DNA from: Lineus longissimus
Lineage: Eukaryota; Nemertea; Pilidiophora; Heteronemertea; Lineidae
Assembly (NCBI RefSeq): GCF_910592395.1
Contig: NC_088316.1
Coordinates: forward strand, 4,154,001 to 4,218,000
Direction of reading: 5' to 3'
Length of the DNA: 64,000 nt
Numbering within the stretch: position 1 is the stretch's first letter; each line of letters begins with the position of its first letter. A program made the translations under genes and the position numbers. Below the pieces are notes generated by a model, which made no database searches, was not told the DNA's origin, and worked only from the letters and a program-made list of their open reading frames with translations. This document shows, in pieces, positions 10,401-22,897 of this stretch.

Positions 10401-12900
10401 GTTCAATCAGCAGATAAGACACGAGCAACAAAATCGGGCATTTCCAGCAAGCAACCTCATTATTAGTGGTCAATTAGCAATACCAATTGCACCTCTACAC
10501 TTTCAGTCAAGTGTTTGGCTGATAAACACAAGGCTAAAAAGACCACATCTTGCTTTCGTTGACTTTGCCCCGAGTCCAAAGTTGGCACTGCCAGTTTGCT
10601 GGACTCTACCATATCTACGAAGTCCTAATCCGCAGACAAAGGCTCGAGCAGCAGAAGTTCCTCTTGGCATTGCCAATGAGCCACCTCTAAAGATTCCTTC
10701 GAATGAGACTTAAAACTGAGGTTCCTTTTATCTGGTGTCTGTGTCAGGACAGGTTAAAGACCCCACCAAGTGAGAAACATGAGTCAGCTTGCGTGGACTC
10801 AACCTCTCGCCGAAGTCGGATTCACTAGGCCAATAAACCCAATTGGTGCCTAAACCGTAGTGTCACGCATAAACGCTCAATCCGCCTTGGAGGATGAATA
10901 CTCCCTGGAGAAAATCACCTCCAAGTGCAGAGTGAACGCCGAACAAAAGGAAAGATAGCAGCATGAGCCAGATGCACCCTCACCACTTTGCAACTCTACA
11001 CACTTAGTAAAGTGTCTGGCCCATGGACACGGGGCTAAAAATACAACATCTTGGTTTCATTGACACTTGCCCAGAGTCCAAAGTTGGCACAGTCTGCTTT
11101 TGTGTTGACCTCTTGGTCGTTGGGATGCACAAGGATGTTGGGTGGGTGAATTTTGGCATCCTTATTTTATTTAGGTGCTTTTCAATCATGACCCTGGAAA
11201 TCTTCTGCCTAATGGTCCTGCAGGGATGGATATCCAAGCCTTTCAGTTTGAGCTTGTCAAGGACATCTCCCATCCCCCCCCCAACTTTTGCTCCTCAATG
11301 AGGACCCTGGATACCTGCCCAATAGTTATACAGGCTTTTGGCCTTTATTTTATCAAGGGCGGCCCCCTCAATTGAGTTTTTCCCCCTTCCCTGCCATGCA
11401 CATGCCTTTGATACTGGAAATCTGGCAGGTGGATGTCCTGGACTGTGCTCATCATTTTCTTCAATGCATGTAGAGGACTCTTGACAGGCTAAGGCCACAT
11501 TTGGCCTATGTTGCAATCCAGTTTTTGATTGCATTGTTGAACTTTACTGTGGGTCTTCCTGAGATTTGACCTGACAGAGTAGCCACTGTCGAAGAATAAG
11601 CTCTTGTTGTATGCTCAGTCAGTGCAACAACTGGCAAGTTGCCAATGTGTAGATTGCCAATGTGTATATTGCCAATGTGTAGATTGCCCATGCATGCAGA
11701 TGCTGTCCCGAGTCTGCTGTATACTTTGACAGGGCTATATTTCTGGAATTGTGGTACATCCGCCGGTTATAAACAAAGACTTGTCTTCGGGTATATGGGT
11801 TATGACATGTTAGATGTCCACATCGAGCACTGTACATAAGATTGAATGTTTACCTGGAGACGAGAATTTGTTTATCAACAAGGGTATGAACTTAACCCGA
11901 GGATTAATGTTGGTAATATATCCATGAGAGAAAGGGTGCTAGGTAGCAAGCTGCAGTGATTTGCAGCTTGCCCTCCTGTTGAGAAATTTGTTCACTTGAC
12001 GTTACAATGTGCTTGAAATGATGTTCCGTCATCTTCCACCCTCAATTATTCTTGCCTTCTGGTTGTGACTTTGTCCTCAAACTGTCAATTTTGGTCACAT
12101 GGAAATCATAAGGAAATACCATGGACTCCATCTTCCTACAACTCAAAGAGGATGTGTATCCTGCTTTCATCACAACAGGGATTCTGTCAGCTCACTTCGC
12201 CCCATGTTACCTGATTGATACAGTTTATTTCAGAAAATTTACCAAAGAGCTCACATTTCGAAGTACGTATGTATTTCTTGTGAGGCAGCTATCTCCCAGG
12301 CCTCAAAAAGTACTATCCAGGGCCGTCTGCTCCTTAAGTTGGAAGACCTGATAAGGTTCTTGGCAATCTGGAGAGATCATTCTCCACAGTGGATATGCAC
12401 CAACAGTGACAGTCTGGGATGCATCTGTGGCTTGCCAATGTTGGCTCCATTGCACTGTGTCAGTCCTGCTAGGTCAATGACTCTGTGATTCGTTTTGGCA
12501 ACACAAATAAGAAATAAACAAAAATATTGTGTTATATAAATCCCTATTTGTTAATAACCTCTCAAAATACCTGAATAACAAATTACTATTAACAACTGTG
12601 TGATCAAAATTCTACAAACCACTACCGATATAGTTTTGTTACAGATACATGTACACAAAAGTGAAAAATAGAAGACAGAAATTCAGTTCTCTTCAGTAAC
12701 TGAAATCCATTGGTCTACAGCCAATTTCGAGTGACGCATATGGCTAACAAAATGAACACTAGCAAAGGAAATACCAATTGACATTCACAGCTTATTGGTC
12801 AAGTCAAATATTACACTGTCTATCAGGTAAGACAAAGGAACTTTGTCGATTTCCAGTTGGTCGCCCATGTGCACTGCAAACCTCAAAGGACAAGTACCTG
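10400..12900. other. Gene-free stretch with diverged repeats
   Basis: No exon with convincing coding character found. A block of about 110 bases at 10492-10605 recurs at 10992-11100 (shared GAGTCCAAAGTTGGCAC and GGCTAAAAA), showing an old local duplication. The second block includes a SINE-like GTGTCTGGCCCATGGACAC. An ORF at 12121-12351 has no recognisable motif. Confidence 0.5.
11637..11690. repeat. 15-bp minisatellite
   Basis: About four copies of a 15-base unit such as TTGCCAATGTGTAGA. It translates on the minus strand as a five-residue HIGNL repeat, which is most likely chance. Confidence 0.75.
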
Positions 12901-12912
12901 ACGATAATGATA

Positions 12913-13093
12913 GGCCGGTGTAATGTTTTTGAGTGTTTCTATTTTTGAGTGTTTCCCATCATTGTTTGGGAACGCTAAAAGATAGATTGACAAGTTTTTC
13001 TGTGTTTCCCCCTATTGAAAAGTCATGGTCTCTCTAGCTGCCTATTGTTTGGAAACACTGACACATGGGAAATAACCACAGATGTTACACCGG
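12913..13093. mobile_element. Possible short TIR element
   Basis: GCCGGTGTAA at 12913 is mirrored by TTACACCGGC at about 13084-13093, with a short repeated interior (GAGTGTTTC twice). Size and structure fit a MITE, but the arms are only about 10 bases and only this copy was noticed. Confidence 0.35.
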
Positions 13094-13099
13094 CACTAG

Positions 13100-16000
13100 T
13101 GCAGCGCTCCTGTTTTGTGGGCGGTTCAGGTAGGAACCAGAAAACATACCCTCTAGGCAGGAATCATATAACAGTACCCAACACTATCTAGTGCGTATAG
13201 CATATTAAGAGAGGCTACAGCCCCGTGCGGATTAGATAAACTTACATTAGTACATGACGTACCGTGCACGTCATCTCGCCCAAGATGACACGTGGCATGA
13301 CGTGCTACGCAAGTCACCCACAGCAGAAGACTTTGCTTTGCAAGGGCAAGCTGTCCCTAAAGTGTTTTGAGATTCTTCGATGTACCATCAATATTCGTGA
13401 GCTAACAATAATAAATTCTAACTCTACTCAACATTAGCATTGTCATGTACATTTTTGTTGCTAATTTCACAAAACGACCAAATTGTGATTTTTCTGAATT
13501 TGATATTGTTGTGAGACTGAGAGGGTCCCCCCAAAACAGGAAAGTTTTGCAGTAAAAAGTAGGCAATCGCAAATAAAACACACCACAAAATATTTCTAGG
13601 TCAGAGGTAGTGTCAATTTCACTCGGGAGAACCAAAAATGGAAATTTTATAGGTACTTGTAGACGTCACTTTGTGAAATTAGCAACAATTTATCCTGTTA
13701 GACCTAATAATAAATATACATCTTAGTTCAAGTTCGGCATTTAAAAATATATACAAATCGCACTAAGTTCTAAAAATAAACGAGGCCTGGTGGTAGAAAT
13801 ATTACGGCCTACCATCTGTTATGCAAGAAACAAAAGAAGATACAAATTGGACACAGTCACTTAAGATTACAAGGTTTTCTGGGACGGACTGGTGTTTGTC
13901 CAAGGCGCATAATCGGAATGGTCTTTCGTCGCTATTTTATATTCATGATTTACGCAAATGCACTGTCAAAGTACCCAAACTTAAAAAGTTCCGAAATTTC
14001 ATCTGTTAATGCATTAGCCATTAACTTTCGGCGGAAAACACGACATTTTGATAAAATATTGAATTGAGAGCTGAGCGTCAACTTGGACATTATTAGCTCT
14101 ACATGTATAAACAATATCGGGCGATTGTAATGTAAGTAGGAGGAAACCGGAGACCCCGGAGGAAACCTACGCTGTCGAAGAGAGTCGCCCTCTCTGTCAC
14201 ATGAGTATACCGGGAACGATCGGGAATCGAACCCGGGACCTCAGAGGTGACGGATGCAGATGTTTCCAGTGCGCCACACCGACAGACAATATTTTGATCG
14301 TCTACAGCCAATTGAAAATCAGCAAATTGCAAACTTTTAGCTTTGGGAACATTTTACAGTTCACAGTACTGGAAAATCTACATGTCTTTCAAATGTTTTT
14401 AACATTTCGTAATAAATTTTTGAAAACACAAAAATACGACGTTTATCTGGAATATCGTTATCATTGAGAAAGTACAATAAACAAATGATAATTAAACTGA
14501 CACATAACACTTCTTGTCGACAAAGTACAATGGAATGCACTGACCATAATATGATGGCTTGGTAGTTAATACAATATGTGATAATTTGCAGTGTTTTAAA
14601 AAGTTTGACAAATAAGGTAAAGTGTTTTTCAGATAGATCTGGCCAAAATTTCTTGGATGACCTCTTATCCCTAAACTGTAGAAGTGTGATCACAAATAGT
14701 AATGTTACACGGCCCTGGGCAGCAGGCTCTAGGTGACACCACAAAAAGAGCTTGACTCTGTTTCATCAGTATTGGTAGGCCTACCCTATTAGGGATAATC
14801 AAGTGCTGTGCAACACCACTATCTTTTGGTAAATGTGATTCTTGAGTTTAACTAAGTGCCTTTAGCTGGATCGGTATGAAAAACGCTTTAAAGTGGTACA
14901 GCTATACCAATGTTACAATTATAGCCCCTTAATACAGTATGGAAACAACTGACATTACACAGTAATGCACACACAGGCTATACGTGTAACTGTACTGCCT
15001 TACCTTATAAACATGATGACATACATGTATAAACTTCAATGGACAGAACAAGAAGACTTGCATAACTATTAAGATATCAAATTCTACTTGGTGGAAACTT
15101 GGTAACAGATAAGGTTTTTGTACCTGACGACTTAATTTGACATTATTCCCCAACAAACAATCACTTTTTCAAATTATTCACATTCACTAGCAATCTGGAC
15201 ACTTGTATTGTAAAATATGCAGAAAAATGCAGTCACTCGGTCAGAAAACAGGATAAAGTTTAACCTCATCACCCCATTTCTCAGTATGGAGTCTTCTAAG
15301 CTGCATTAGGAAAGTGTTGCTTCAGAAGAGTCCATTCTCGACAGTGGGGGTATAAAGGTTAAGATGCATAAGTATTTTAGCAGTAACGCAAGTCAAGCAC
15401 ATGAGATTGAAAAACGTTTTAATCGCTTTATATGTAGGGAAGATTTATTAATCAGTTTTTCAACAACAAAACAATGGAAGCCATTTTGATGTTGTCACAA
15501 TCCTACATAGATTATTAAAAAGCATGCAAAAGTTGCGATCTTGCAAAACCACAAAATGAAATGGCCGTGCCGTAGTAGTTCAAGCATTTATTAAATAGCT
15601 TCTCTGGCAAGAAAGTGGTGTGTTTTGCGAATAAATTGAATCGGCAAAATTAAATTAATTCTAACACTGCCAAAATTTGATATAATATAAGGTCCATTAA
15701 GTATTCAAAAGCACTTTCAACTGGCTCCTTATCCAGGAAATTATCACTGTGGTTTTTGTGTGGCAAAGCGTTCTCCTAGACTTAGATGAGAAAATGCCAC
15801 TAATGCTTACAAAAGTGAAATGTCTGTTTTTCTGTTGATATAGGGTTCTGCAAAATTATTCTAGCAGACATTTAACTCAGTGTGCTCCCAGCTTAAAAAA
15901 GATGATGCTGTCACCCAGGCTATGTCAGTATTTTTGCGTTCCCGTTTCAAAGAAGGAGTAAAAAGGTTAAATTTACACTGTAGACAGCAATATCAAAATC

Positions 16001-16120
16001 AGAGAGGGCAGAGGAGTATCGAGGAATCTCATGACAGTTGACAATTCCCCCCAATTTTCAGACATGTCTGGTATTTCAGGAACAGAGGGTGAGTTTCAAA
16101 AATAAATTCCGTCCAACACT
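13100..16120. other. Gene-free stretch
   Basis: Apart from the SINE at 14098-14290, nothing recognised. Open frames are short and without protein motifs, and no coherent splice-linked series was seen on either strand. Confidence 0.45.
14098..14290 (-). mobile_element. tRNA-derived SINE
   Basis: The minus strand reads TGGCGCACTGG (A-box like) and, about 40 bases on, GGTTCGATTCC (B box) within CCCGGGTTCGATTCCCG, then a non-tRNA tail with GTTTCCTCCGGGG and CGGTTTCCTCC. This is the layout of a tRNA-derived SINE with RNA polymerase III promoter boxes. The acceptor stem of a functional tRNA cannot be formed, so it is not a tRNA gene. Confidence 0.75.
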
Positions 16121-16126
16121 TTTATT
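16121..16126 (-). other. Tentative poly(A) signal of the MAPEG gene
   Basis: AATAAA on the minus strand, 925 bases beyond the stop codon. If used, the 23-bp minisatellite would lie inside the 3' UTR. An ATTAAA variant is nearer, at about 16450, so this is uncertain. Confidence 0.25.
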
Positions 16127-16540
16127 TTACACTTCAATGATATTACTGTGAAAAATCTGTTGAACTGAAACCTTTTAAAACTGCCTGGTACAGCTGTTGA
16201 AGAGTACAACACAAAACAAAAGAACAGACATCGATTTTTAACCCAATAGTTGAGTTTCACAACAGAAAGTAGTTTACATGTCGGCCGAAAAGTTACAAAC
16301 TTCTGATCATAGTTCTCACACAAGCGATGCACCATCACCCTCATATGAATAGATGTGATGTTCAGAATGTCATCTTAAAGTTTCTATTCATTCTTACATG
16401 TAAAATATGTTGTTTTTTCACAATTAGGACAAAAAAGATTGGTGTTGGCGAAATTTAATACGGTAGGTGATGACCACTTTTGAAAAACACCCCACTCCGA
16501 AAAAACACAGAAAATTTGACAAGAAGACAAAATTAAAACC

Positions 16541-16977
16541 TGAGACTGCTGTGGATTCCCACATGAGACTGCCGTGGATTCCCACATGAGACTGCTGTGG
16601 ATTCCCACTTGAGAGTGCTGTGGATTCCCACATGAGACTGCTGTGGATTTCCACAGGAGACTGCTGTGGATTCCCACAGGAGACTGCTGTGGATTCCCAC
16701 AGGAGACTGCTGTGGATTCCCACATGAGACTGCTGTAGATTCCCACATGAGACTGCTGTGGATTCCCACATGAGACTGCTGTGGATTCCCACATGAGACT
16801 GCTGTAGATTCCCACACGAGACTGCTGTGGATTCCCACATGAGACTGCTGTAGATTCCCACATGAGACTGCTATGGATTCCCACATGAGACTGCTGTGCA
16901 TTCCCACATGAGCCTGCTGTAGATTCCCACATGAGACTGCTGTGCATTCCCACATGAGACTGCTGTGGATTCCCACA
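16541..16977 (-). repeat. 23-bp minisatellite, about 19 copies
   Basis: Unit TGTGGGAATCCACAGCAGTC plus three bases (minus strand), period 23, with few substitutions. Because 23 is not a multiple of three and the unit has no stop in any minus frame, all three minus frames are open (up to 189 codons) and each encodes the same 23-residue cycle (MWESTAVSCGNPQQSHVGIH...). The peptide is a by-product of the DNA repeat unless shown otherwise. It lies about 75 bases past the MAPEG stop codon, on the transcribed side. Confidence 0.9.
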
Positions 16978-17050
16978 GAGTTAAGTTCAAATCTCTTTCA
17001 TGGATGGTGCTGTGTCCAGGTGATGTATATATAAATCACGTTGTCTGTCT

Positions 17051-20000
17051 TTACCAGATGAAGCTCAGAAGGTATCGTGGGATGTCAATACCGATGTAGG
17101 AACGGATGGCAGCGTTGATGAGGCCACCGGCGCTGAGATATGTCAGGTACTTCAGGGACTTAACTGATCGGAAAAATCCACTTAATCTGAAGAAAAAAAG
17201 ATGTTAGTTCTCATGTAGCGCTTTTGTACAACTGTACTGTCTCAAAGTGCTTGAAAGACAGGCCTTTGCCAATTGGAAATCTCTTCGAAAACTACACGAG
17301 GGACCCACCAAAAGTTATGCACGACACTTGAAAAGACAATTTTGTAAGGGTTGAGCAGAAGCCTTGAATATTGTTTGGTTTTTAAGTGAAAAATACAACT
17401 TCAACTCCTGGAGATGAGAGCCTCTTAGCCTCGGTTGAAACCACATCAATAGACAATAATTATTATCAACTAGATGATGCAACAATATGCACTAACTAAA
17501 ATAACATTTGGGTCATTTTGTTTTCTCCACCTGATCCATGCAATTCATACTTGAAAAATTTCGAAGCAAATATGATCAGCTTTAAAGGGGTACGTCGTTC
17601 GTAATTACTGGTGGTCCAGTTAAATAGAAATCCACCAATACACAATGCCATAGTGCAGTTATTGTGAATACAAATTTGTTTAAACTTGGTATTCATAGTA
17701 TTTGTATATCAACGGAAATGTTGAAATTAATACTTAGTATGTATTTTACCACAATTGGACATTTTAAAATTCAATTACTAATTCAAATTTTTTAACGAAC
17801 AGCGTCAGCCATTAAACAACCTCCTGTTGCTTAATACCTAGATCAATCAAAAATCAATACTCAAACATAAAGTGCACAACAGGAGTAAATAATGAATTAT
17901 TATTCCAATGACACCAGCTTGTGGCTGCATATGCTTAGTTCTGAATGGCATTGACATCGGTATAGGCATCATTCATAGATGGTTGCTCAGGAGGTCAGTG
18001 GTCCACATTTTCCAAGCTTTGAAATACTTTGTTAAAGTCAAAGACAAAGGGAAAGTTTTGAGAAAATCACGCTTAAATGCCATTTTAAAACATTTCTCTA
18101 CCGGGTTTTGGCAGTGTATAGACCCGTGGCCCGCGCCCGGTATGGGCCGGGCGCCTTGGATCCGAACTTGGCTGAGAAGCAGTTTCATTATAAAAGAGCA
18201 AGGTGTACACGATTGTAGAGACGACGTCTTCATTGAATTGAGTGCAGTGTTGCCATCTCGTTTTTCACGTGCAACCAACCAAAGTCTTATAAGGAATGTG
18301 GTGAACAATAGAACTTGTGGAAATTTTTGCAGTACAGATTTTCTCCGGGCCCGGTAAATTGCGGGTGTGGTAGCAAGGGAAAATTTCTGTAAAATCCTAT
18401 GTACCTTTTATTGCAAGAGTTTAGTCGTGAATAAAATATGCCACCCTATTTTGAAAAATCTCACCTTTTTTCTGGAGCTTTCACATAACCATTGAAGAAG
18501 TCAAATCGGCCGTAGATGTACATGAGGCCAAGGGCGGCGGCAGGAACTGGAAAGTAACGAGACATAAAGTAAATAAACTTCTGAACCAATAAGATTCAAG
18601 AGTGAAGAGTTCAAATGCAAAAGCCAGTGAATCCACTTCCAGTCTTTTTGAGTTAAAACATCTTTTTTGCCATGACTCAAAAGCCAGTGAATCCACTTCC
18701 AGTCTTTTTGAATTCAAACATCTTTTATGCCATGACTCAAAAGACATGTAGTTATCTCAATATGCTCTGCTTTGAGTTAGCCCATGCCTGTGGAACGAAT
18801 ATTCATCCTGAAAGAGACCTCAGGACCTCAAGGTGAGATAAGCAACTGGCCCAAGGCCTCAAACTCTACTTACTTTGATGTGCATAGGCAGCAGACGTCC
18901 ACATAAGCGTGAGGAACAAGGGGAAGAACTCAACGCAGTTCATACTGAAAATATAGGGAGCCGCCTTCAGAAAGTCGAACAGTTGATCTAGGACATTATG
19001 AGCTCTTATTAGTTGACACATCCTGCTACACTGCGTCACCTCAAATTTCCTTTTACTTTCAAAACATACGTAAATAAATGTATCTAACACAAACAGAACG
19101 TTCTTTGACAGACCCAACATACATGGAAACACCATCCAGTGGCGGACTGAGAAATTTGGAAGCAGTGACACAGTCACACCCATATACTGGATGCGAGAGA
19201 GGTCCGATGGCCCTTCCCAGAAAATGTCTATTTCAAGTGCTAAATATGCATTTTAGGGCATCTGACTCTGAGGGCTAAAATACTCAGTTTTCACTTCCTT
19301 GGGAGAGGTGCACCGAAAAAGCAATGCTTTCAAACAAAAGAGGGGGGGGCACGCCTCATGTGCCAACCCAAATCGCCATTGGCATTGCCAGGCTTAATTG
19401 ACGAAAAAGAAATGTTTTTACAGATTTGTCATATTCTCATGAGTCATGTTTTTTTCATTGGACACTCCTTTTAAAAAGTTGGAAAGGTAGCTCAGGAATT
19501 TTATCACACATGTAGAAAATGGGCGATGTTCTTTTGCCTTGCATTATATTTACAAAATAATTGCATCAACAACATTGCAGCCAGATGTGCATTAACAATA
19601 ATCATATGTGCACATGAGAAAAAACATGATGCAGTCAGTAGTATTCATATCATAGGCATGAATGGGGCAACAGCCCGTATTAAAACGTGTGTAAGCAGTG
19701 AAGGTCACTAACGATGAACGTCAAATTGTGCAGGGTCACGACGATCACAATGGGTTAATCTCTTCCCCATAATCAGATCGAAATCTTGCCATTCATGAAT
19801 GGCCCATTTTCTCGGTTGGGTGATTTGGGGCGGCCAATGGCATGAAGTGTCATGCATAGCAAAGGACATGCACACGTCCACAGTCCTGATTGTACATGTA
19901 TGCACAGCTTAAAGTCCACTTATTTTCAGTATGCGCTGTAGCCCTTGCAAAGCTGTATGCATGTACACTGTATATACAAGACATCAGAATGATTTCTCAT

Positions 20001-22518
20001 AATAATCTGCACTTCAAAGTGTCCCAAAATAGAATCATAAAGCCAAATGTTTTCATTCAATCATCTGGAAGAATTTTGCCTTATGCTCTTCAACTTATTC
20101 AAGTTCAATTGAAATACGCATTTGAAAAAAAGTACGTTGATACAAAGAAATCAGTTGGTTCTATGATTATTTAAGTTTATTCAGAATAGGATTCAAACCA
20201 TGCAATCCAAAGATTTGTGGTTCAAATCCCAGTCAAGGGAACTTGATTTTTCTGTACTAATATCATTCTTTCTCTATGACTATGAGCCAGCATAGGCAAC
20301 CTGTATTTTTCATTTCGTTTATTCAAAACAGTCCTTGGGATTTTAATTCTACTGTCAATTGATAGTTCAGACACCATCTTCCAGTAATGATAGGTGCATG
20401 TCCTGATGAATGTAGTGTATCAGACTCTTAAGTTTGTTAAGACTTTGATATCAAGTTCACAATGGAAAGATGCAACATCGTATCAACATGTATTTTCAGC
20501 CAATTTATGAATCATATCATACATGCTAGAATCATGAATACATGAACAGGAAATCGTCAATTTCATTGTGTACTCATAAATAGTCCTCTAAATGAAATCT
20601 TTTTGAGGCTGAAGTAGAAATGTTCTACCACTCATTCTTTTTTTATCATTTGCCATGCGTACATGTACATGTTAAGTAGAACCTCTCTTATAAGGACACC
20701 CTCAGGACTGAGAAGTGCTGTCCTTATTGTAGAGGTGTCCTGATTAGAGAGGTCAAATTGAATGGAAAAACACAATCTGGGACCAAAACTAGTGTCCTTA
20801 GTAGAGAGGTAGTCCTTAATAGAGAGGTGTCTGCTAGGGGAGGTTCTACTGTGGTTGGTAAAGTTGAGGCCTGTTGAGGCATGCCCACCCCCCCAACCAT
20901 GGCTTGGCGATATCCTGCACCCCCTGGCCTCACTTAGTGCCGCAAAGCTACAAAGCAATTTAAAAGCTCTTGAATGCGGGGCGGACTGTGTAATTTTTTT
21001 GCTACATAGAAGCAGAACAACTCTGCATTGTAGTACATGTAATCAACAATATCATCACCTCCCCTAAAATTTGTTGTTTGGCTAGTTCTGAAATACATGT
21101 ATTTTCATCAGTGTATGATATTCATGTATGATTTTAAACAACATACAAATGTTGGCCTAACATTACCAAGTTTTGTGAAGACAGGTTGAGTTAACTGAAA
21201 TGAATTTAGATTATAAATCTAACTGGAAATATTGTAATTTCTGAGACTACTTCATAATGCCACTTACTGTGCCCTGTATGTCCTGGTGAATTCTGGTGGT
21301 CCAACAGTATCTGGAGGCTCAACCCTGAATTTAGAACGCGCTTGTCCAACCCGTCTTGTGAACATCACTGAAAAAAAGTTGTTTACAATGTATGAAAGAA
21401 CACAGATCCTATTACCGGTAGTAATAGTATTGGAACAGAGTCTGACTACATCATGTCCATGCAGCCAAAGACACAGAGTTTTCCACAGGTTTTTTTTAAG
21501 GTGGGGTGGTACCATTGATATTCATTTGTACAACACGTGGCCAGCAATTTAAGAGAGGGTGGCCCTTTTAGAACCCTTTACAAAATTCTAGAGCAAGGTA
21601 GCGTAGCTCTTTCTTCATGGTAGGGTGGTACTGGTAAGCTGCCAAGGTAGGGTGGGCCACCCTGATGAATGGCCTTGTGGAGAATACTGTGGCGATATTT
21701 ATGTACGACATGTTTGAGCTGATGATAATATTTATGTAACTGTAGGCTTAAGTTGACTAAAAGCAGCTAGAAGTACTCCTAGAAGTCATATTGAACAGTG
21801 ATTGATTCATCACACAATCAAAGCCGGATTCTTGCTACTTCAAGTTATTGCAATCTGGCTGTATTTGATTGCTGCTGCGGTTGGCTGTGCTGCATATCTG
21901 GCAAGTAGCCAGCCTTATGACAAAGACATTTTCGGTTAAAATTTACAATCCCCGATCGGAAATGACGTAGTTTGATCGCATTCAACTATAAATCCATTGA
22001 ACAGTGGTGCTTCGTTAGTCAACCGATCGGGGATTGTAAACTCGTTCCACATTTTCTCCTTCAAGATCTCCTGCCAAAATTCCCTGACATCCCACAGCCA
22101 TGACATTATAGCCGCTTCATGACGTCATGCATCAAGACTTTGGGAAAAATCCACATCACACTAGACACAACAGATACCATCAAGTACCAAAAAAAACGTC
22201 TTGTGGTTCATTTTTGAGCCTGTAGCATATATAGGCCTAGCATCACATTGGCCGGATTAGTTACTGAAACATAAACTTGTTGAGTGACTGTATGGGCAGC
22301 TGTCAGAAAGAGTGAATGGGTTTCCCTACAGTGATGCTGTAGTGCATAGTCATAGTGTTGGGCTTGGAATGTTTTTGTTGTTGACACCGAGACTTTCACT
22401 TTTCACTGGTGGTCCAATGAAATCGGCTAAATTTGACATAATTACCCATCTGGTAACTTGCTCCTAATGTAACTGCCGCCACAAGCACAAAGTCATCAAT
22501 ATCCACCAAAACAGGCAT
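17051..22518 (-). CDS. MAPEG family, MGST2/LTC4S-like glutathione transferase (complete, 5 exons)
   Basis: Integral membrane enzyme of the MAPEG family, trimers in ER/nuclear membrane that conjugate glutathione (microsomal GST; LTC4 synthase acts on LTA4). Coding exons on the minus strand: 22446-22518, 21268-21367, 18874-18944, 18465-18546, 17051-17186; phases agree; 153 aa, the normal size. Start ATG at 22518; the hydrophobic first helix follows (VLVAAVTLGASYQ). Motifs: FRVEPPDTVGPPEF, then RTYRAHMNCVEFFPLFL (human LTC4S has YRAQVNCSEYFP), then GLMYIYGRFDFF..GY...KR. Glutathione-binding Arg, Asn and Glu (R51, N55, E58 in LTC4S numbering) and catalytic R104 are retained, while positions 59 and 93, Tyr in LTC4S, are both Phe. 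Closer to MGST2 in the GLMYIYGR region; MGST2 or an ancestral MGST2/LTC4S/FLAP gene cannot be separated without a tree. ATG-to-ATG distance to SETD7 is 379 bases, head to head. Confidence 0.93.
17586..17815. mobile_element. 'GTGGCTC' family, diverged copy
   Basis: Contains CTGGTGGTCCAGTTAAATAG where the other copies have CTTGTGGCTCAAGTAAATAG, then a similar A/T-rich body with ACAATTGGA. It lies in an intron of the MAPEG gene. Lower certainty than the other copies. Confidence 0.4.
18617..18745. repeat. 60-bp tandem duplication in a MAPEG gene intron
   Basis: AAAGCCAGTGAATCCACTTC occurs at about 18619 and 18679 with the rest of the 60-bp unit almost identical; a third partial unit starts at 18740. 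It lies between exons 18465-18546 and 18874-18944. Confidence 0.8.
20200..20245 (+). repeat. SINE remnant (B-box only)
   Basis: GTGGTTCAAATCCCAGTCA has B-box form, as in tRNA-derived SINEs; no A box or tail is preserved. Intronic. Confidence 0.3.
20672..20854. mobile_element. Pogo/Tc1-mariner-like MITE, copy C
   Basis: AAGTAGAACCTCTCTTATAA at the left and AGGTTCTACTGTGG at the right; the interior matches copies A and B. It lies in a MAPEG gene intron. The terminal TA is degraded on both sides, so it is an older copy. Confidence 0.75.
21942..22041. mobile_element. 100-bp TIR element with perfect 18-bp arms
   Basis: TTTACAATCCCCGATCGG at 21942-21959 is perfectly complementary to 22024-22041. 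The inner end CCGATCGG is itself a palindrome. The interior of 64 bases has no ORF. It fits a very short MITE in intron 1 of the MAPEG gene; a conserved RNA hairpin is the alternative. Confidence 0.6.
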
Positions 22519-22897
22519 TTTTGTGGCGTTGTTTTGTTCCCGCTTTACAGGAAAGTTTAGAGAGCAGCTAAGTTTGTAATCTGGGTCAAATCAAGTACCT
22601 GACCTACAACACTAAAAATAATAATCCAATTAACAATATTGATATAATAACCACATTAGTCACATTAACGAAGACAATATACGTAGCATATAATACAGTA
22701 GACTTTAAATTGTACAATATTCAAGATAAAGTGTCGATTTAACCTACTTTGCGCAATTATTAGTAATTATTAGTCTTGATATAAGCGATGATAAAAATCT
22801 ATGAACAAAAATTTAGCAAAAAGACTCTAAAAATTCCTCTTTTATTCCTTCCTCGTAATTATTTCCTCTATGTGAGCTAGTTAGATATATAGCCCCT
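22519..22897. promoter_or_regulatory. Candidate bidirectional promoter, MAPEG gene / SETD7
   Basis: The 379 bases between the two divergent start codons must hold the 5' UTRs and core promoters of both genes, unless there are further upstream non-coding exons. The stretch is AT-rich, with an inverted CCAAT-like ATCCAATTAA, GC-rich only near the MAPEG start (GTTCCCGC). No clear TATA box or CpG cluster is obvious. Role is inferred from geometry. Confidence 0.55.

Noticed and set aside
14201..14290. Genuine tRNA gene from the CCCGGGTTCGATTCCCG T-arm
   Set aside because: Only the T-arm and A box are good; no acceptor pairing; a SINE tail follows.
16384..16976. Three overlapping minus-strand ORFs of 145-189 codons as a repeat protein gene
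   Set aside because: All three frames encode the same cycle because the DNA period is 23 with no stop codons; no start context, signal peptide or splice-linked exon. Kept as a minisatellite.
17908..18357. 149-codon plus-strand ORF inside the MAPEG gene intron
   Set aside because: No domain, no splice context, low-complexity composition; probably chance.
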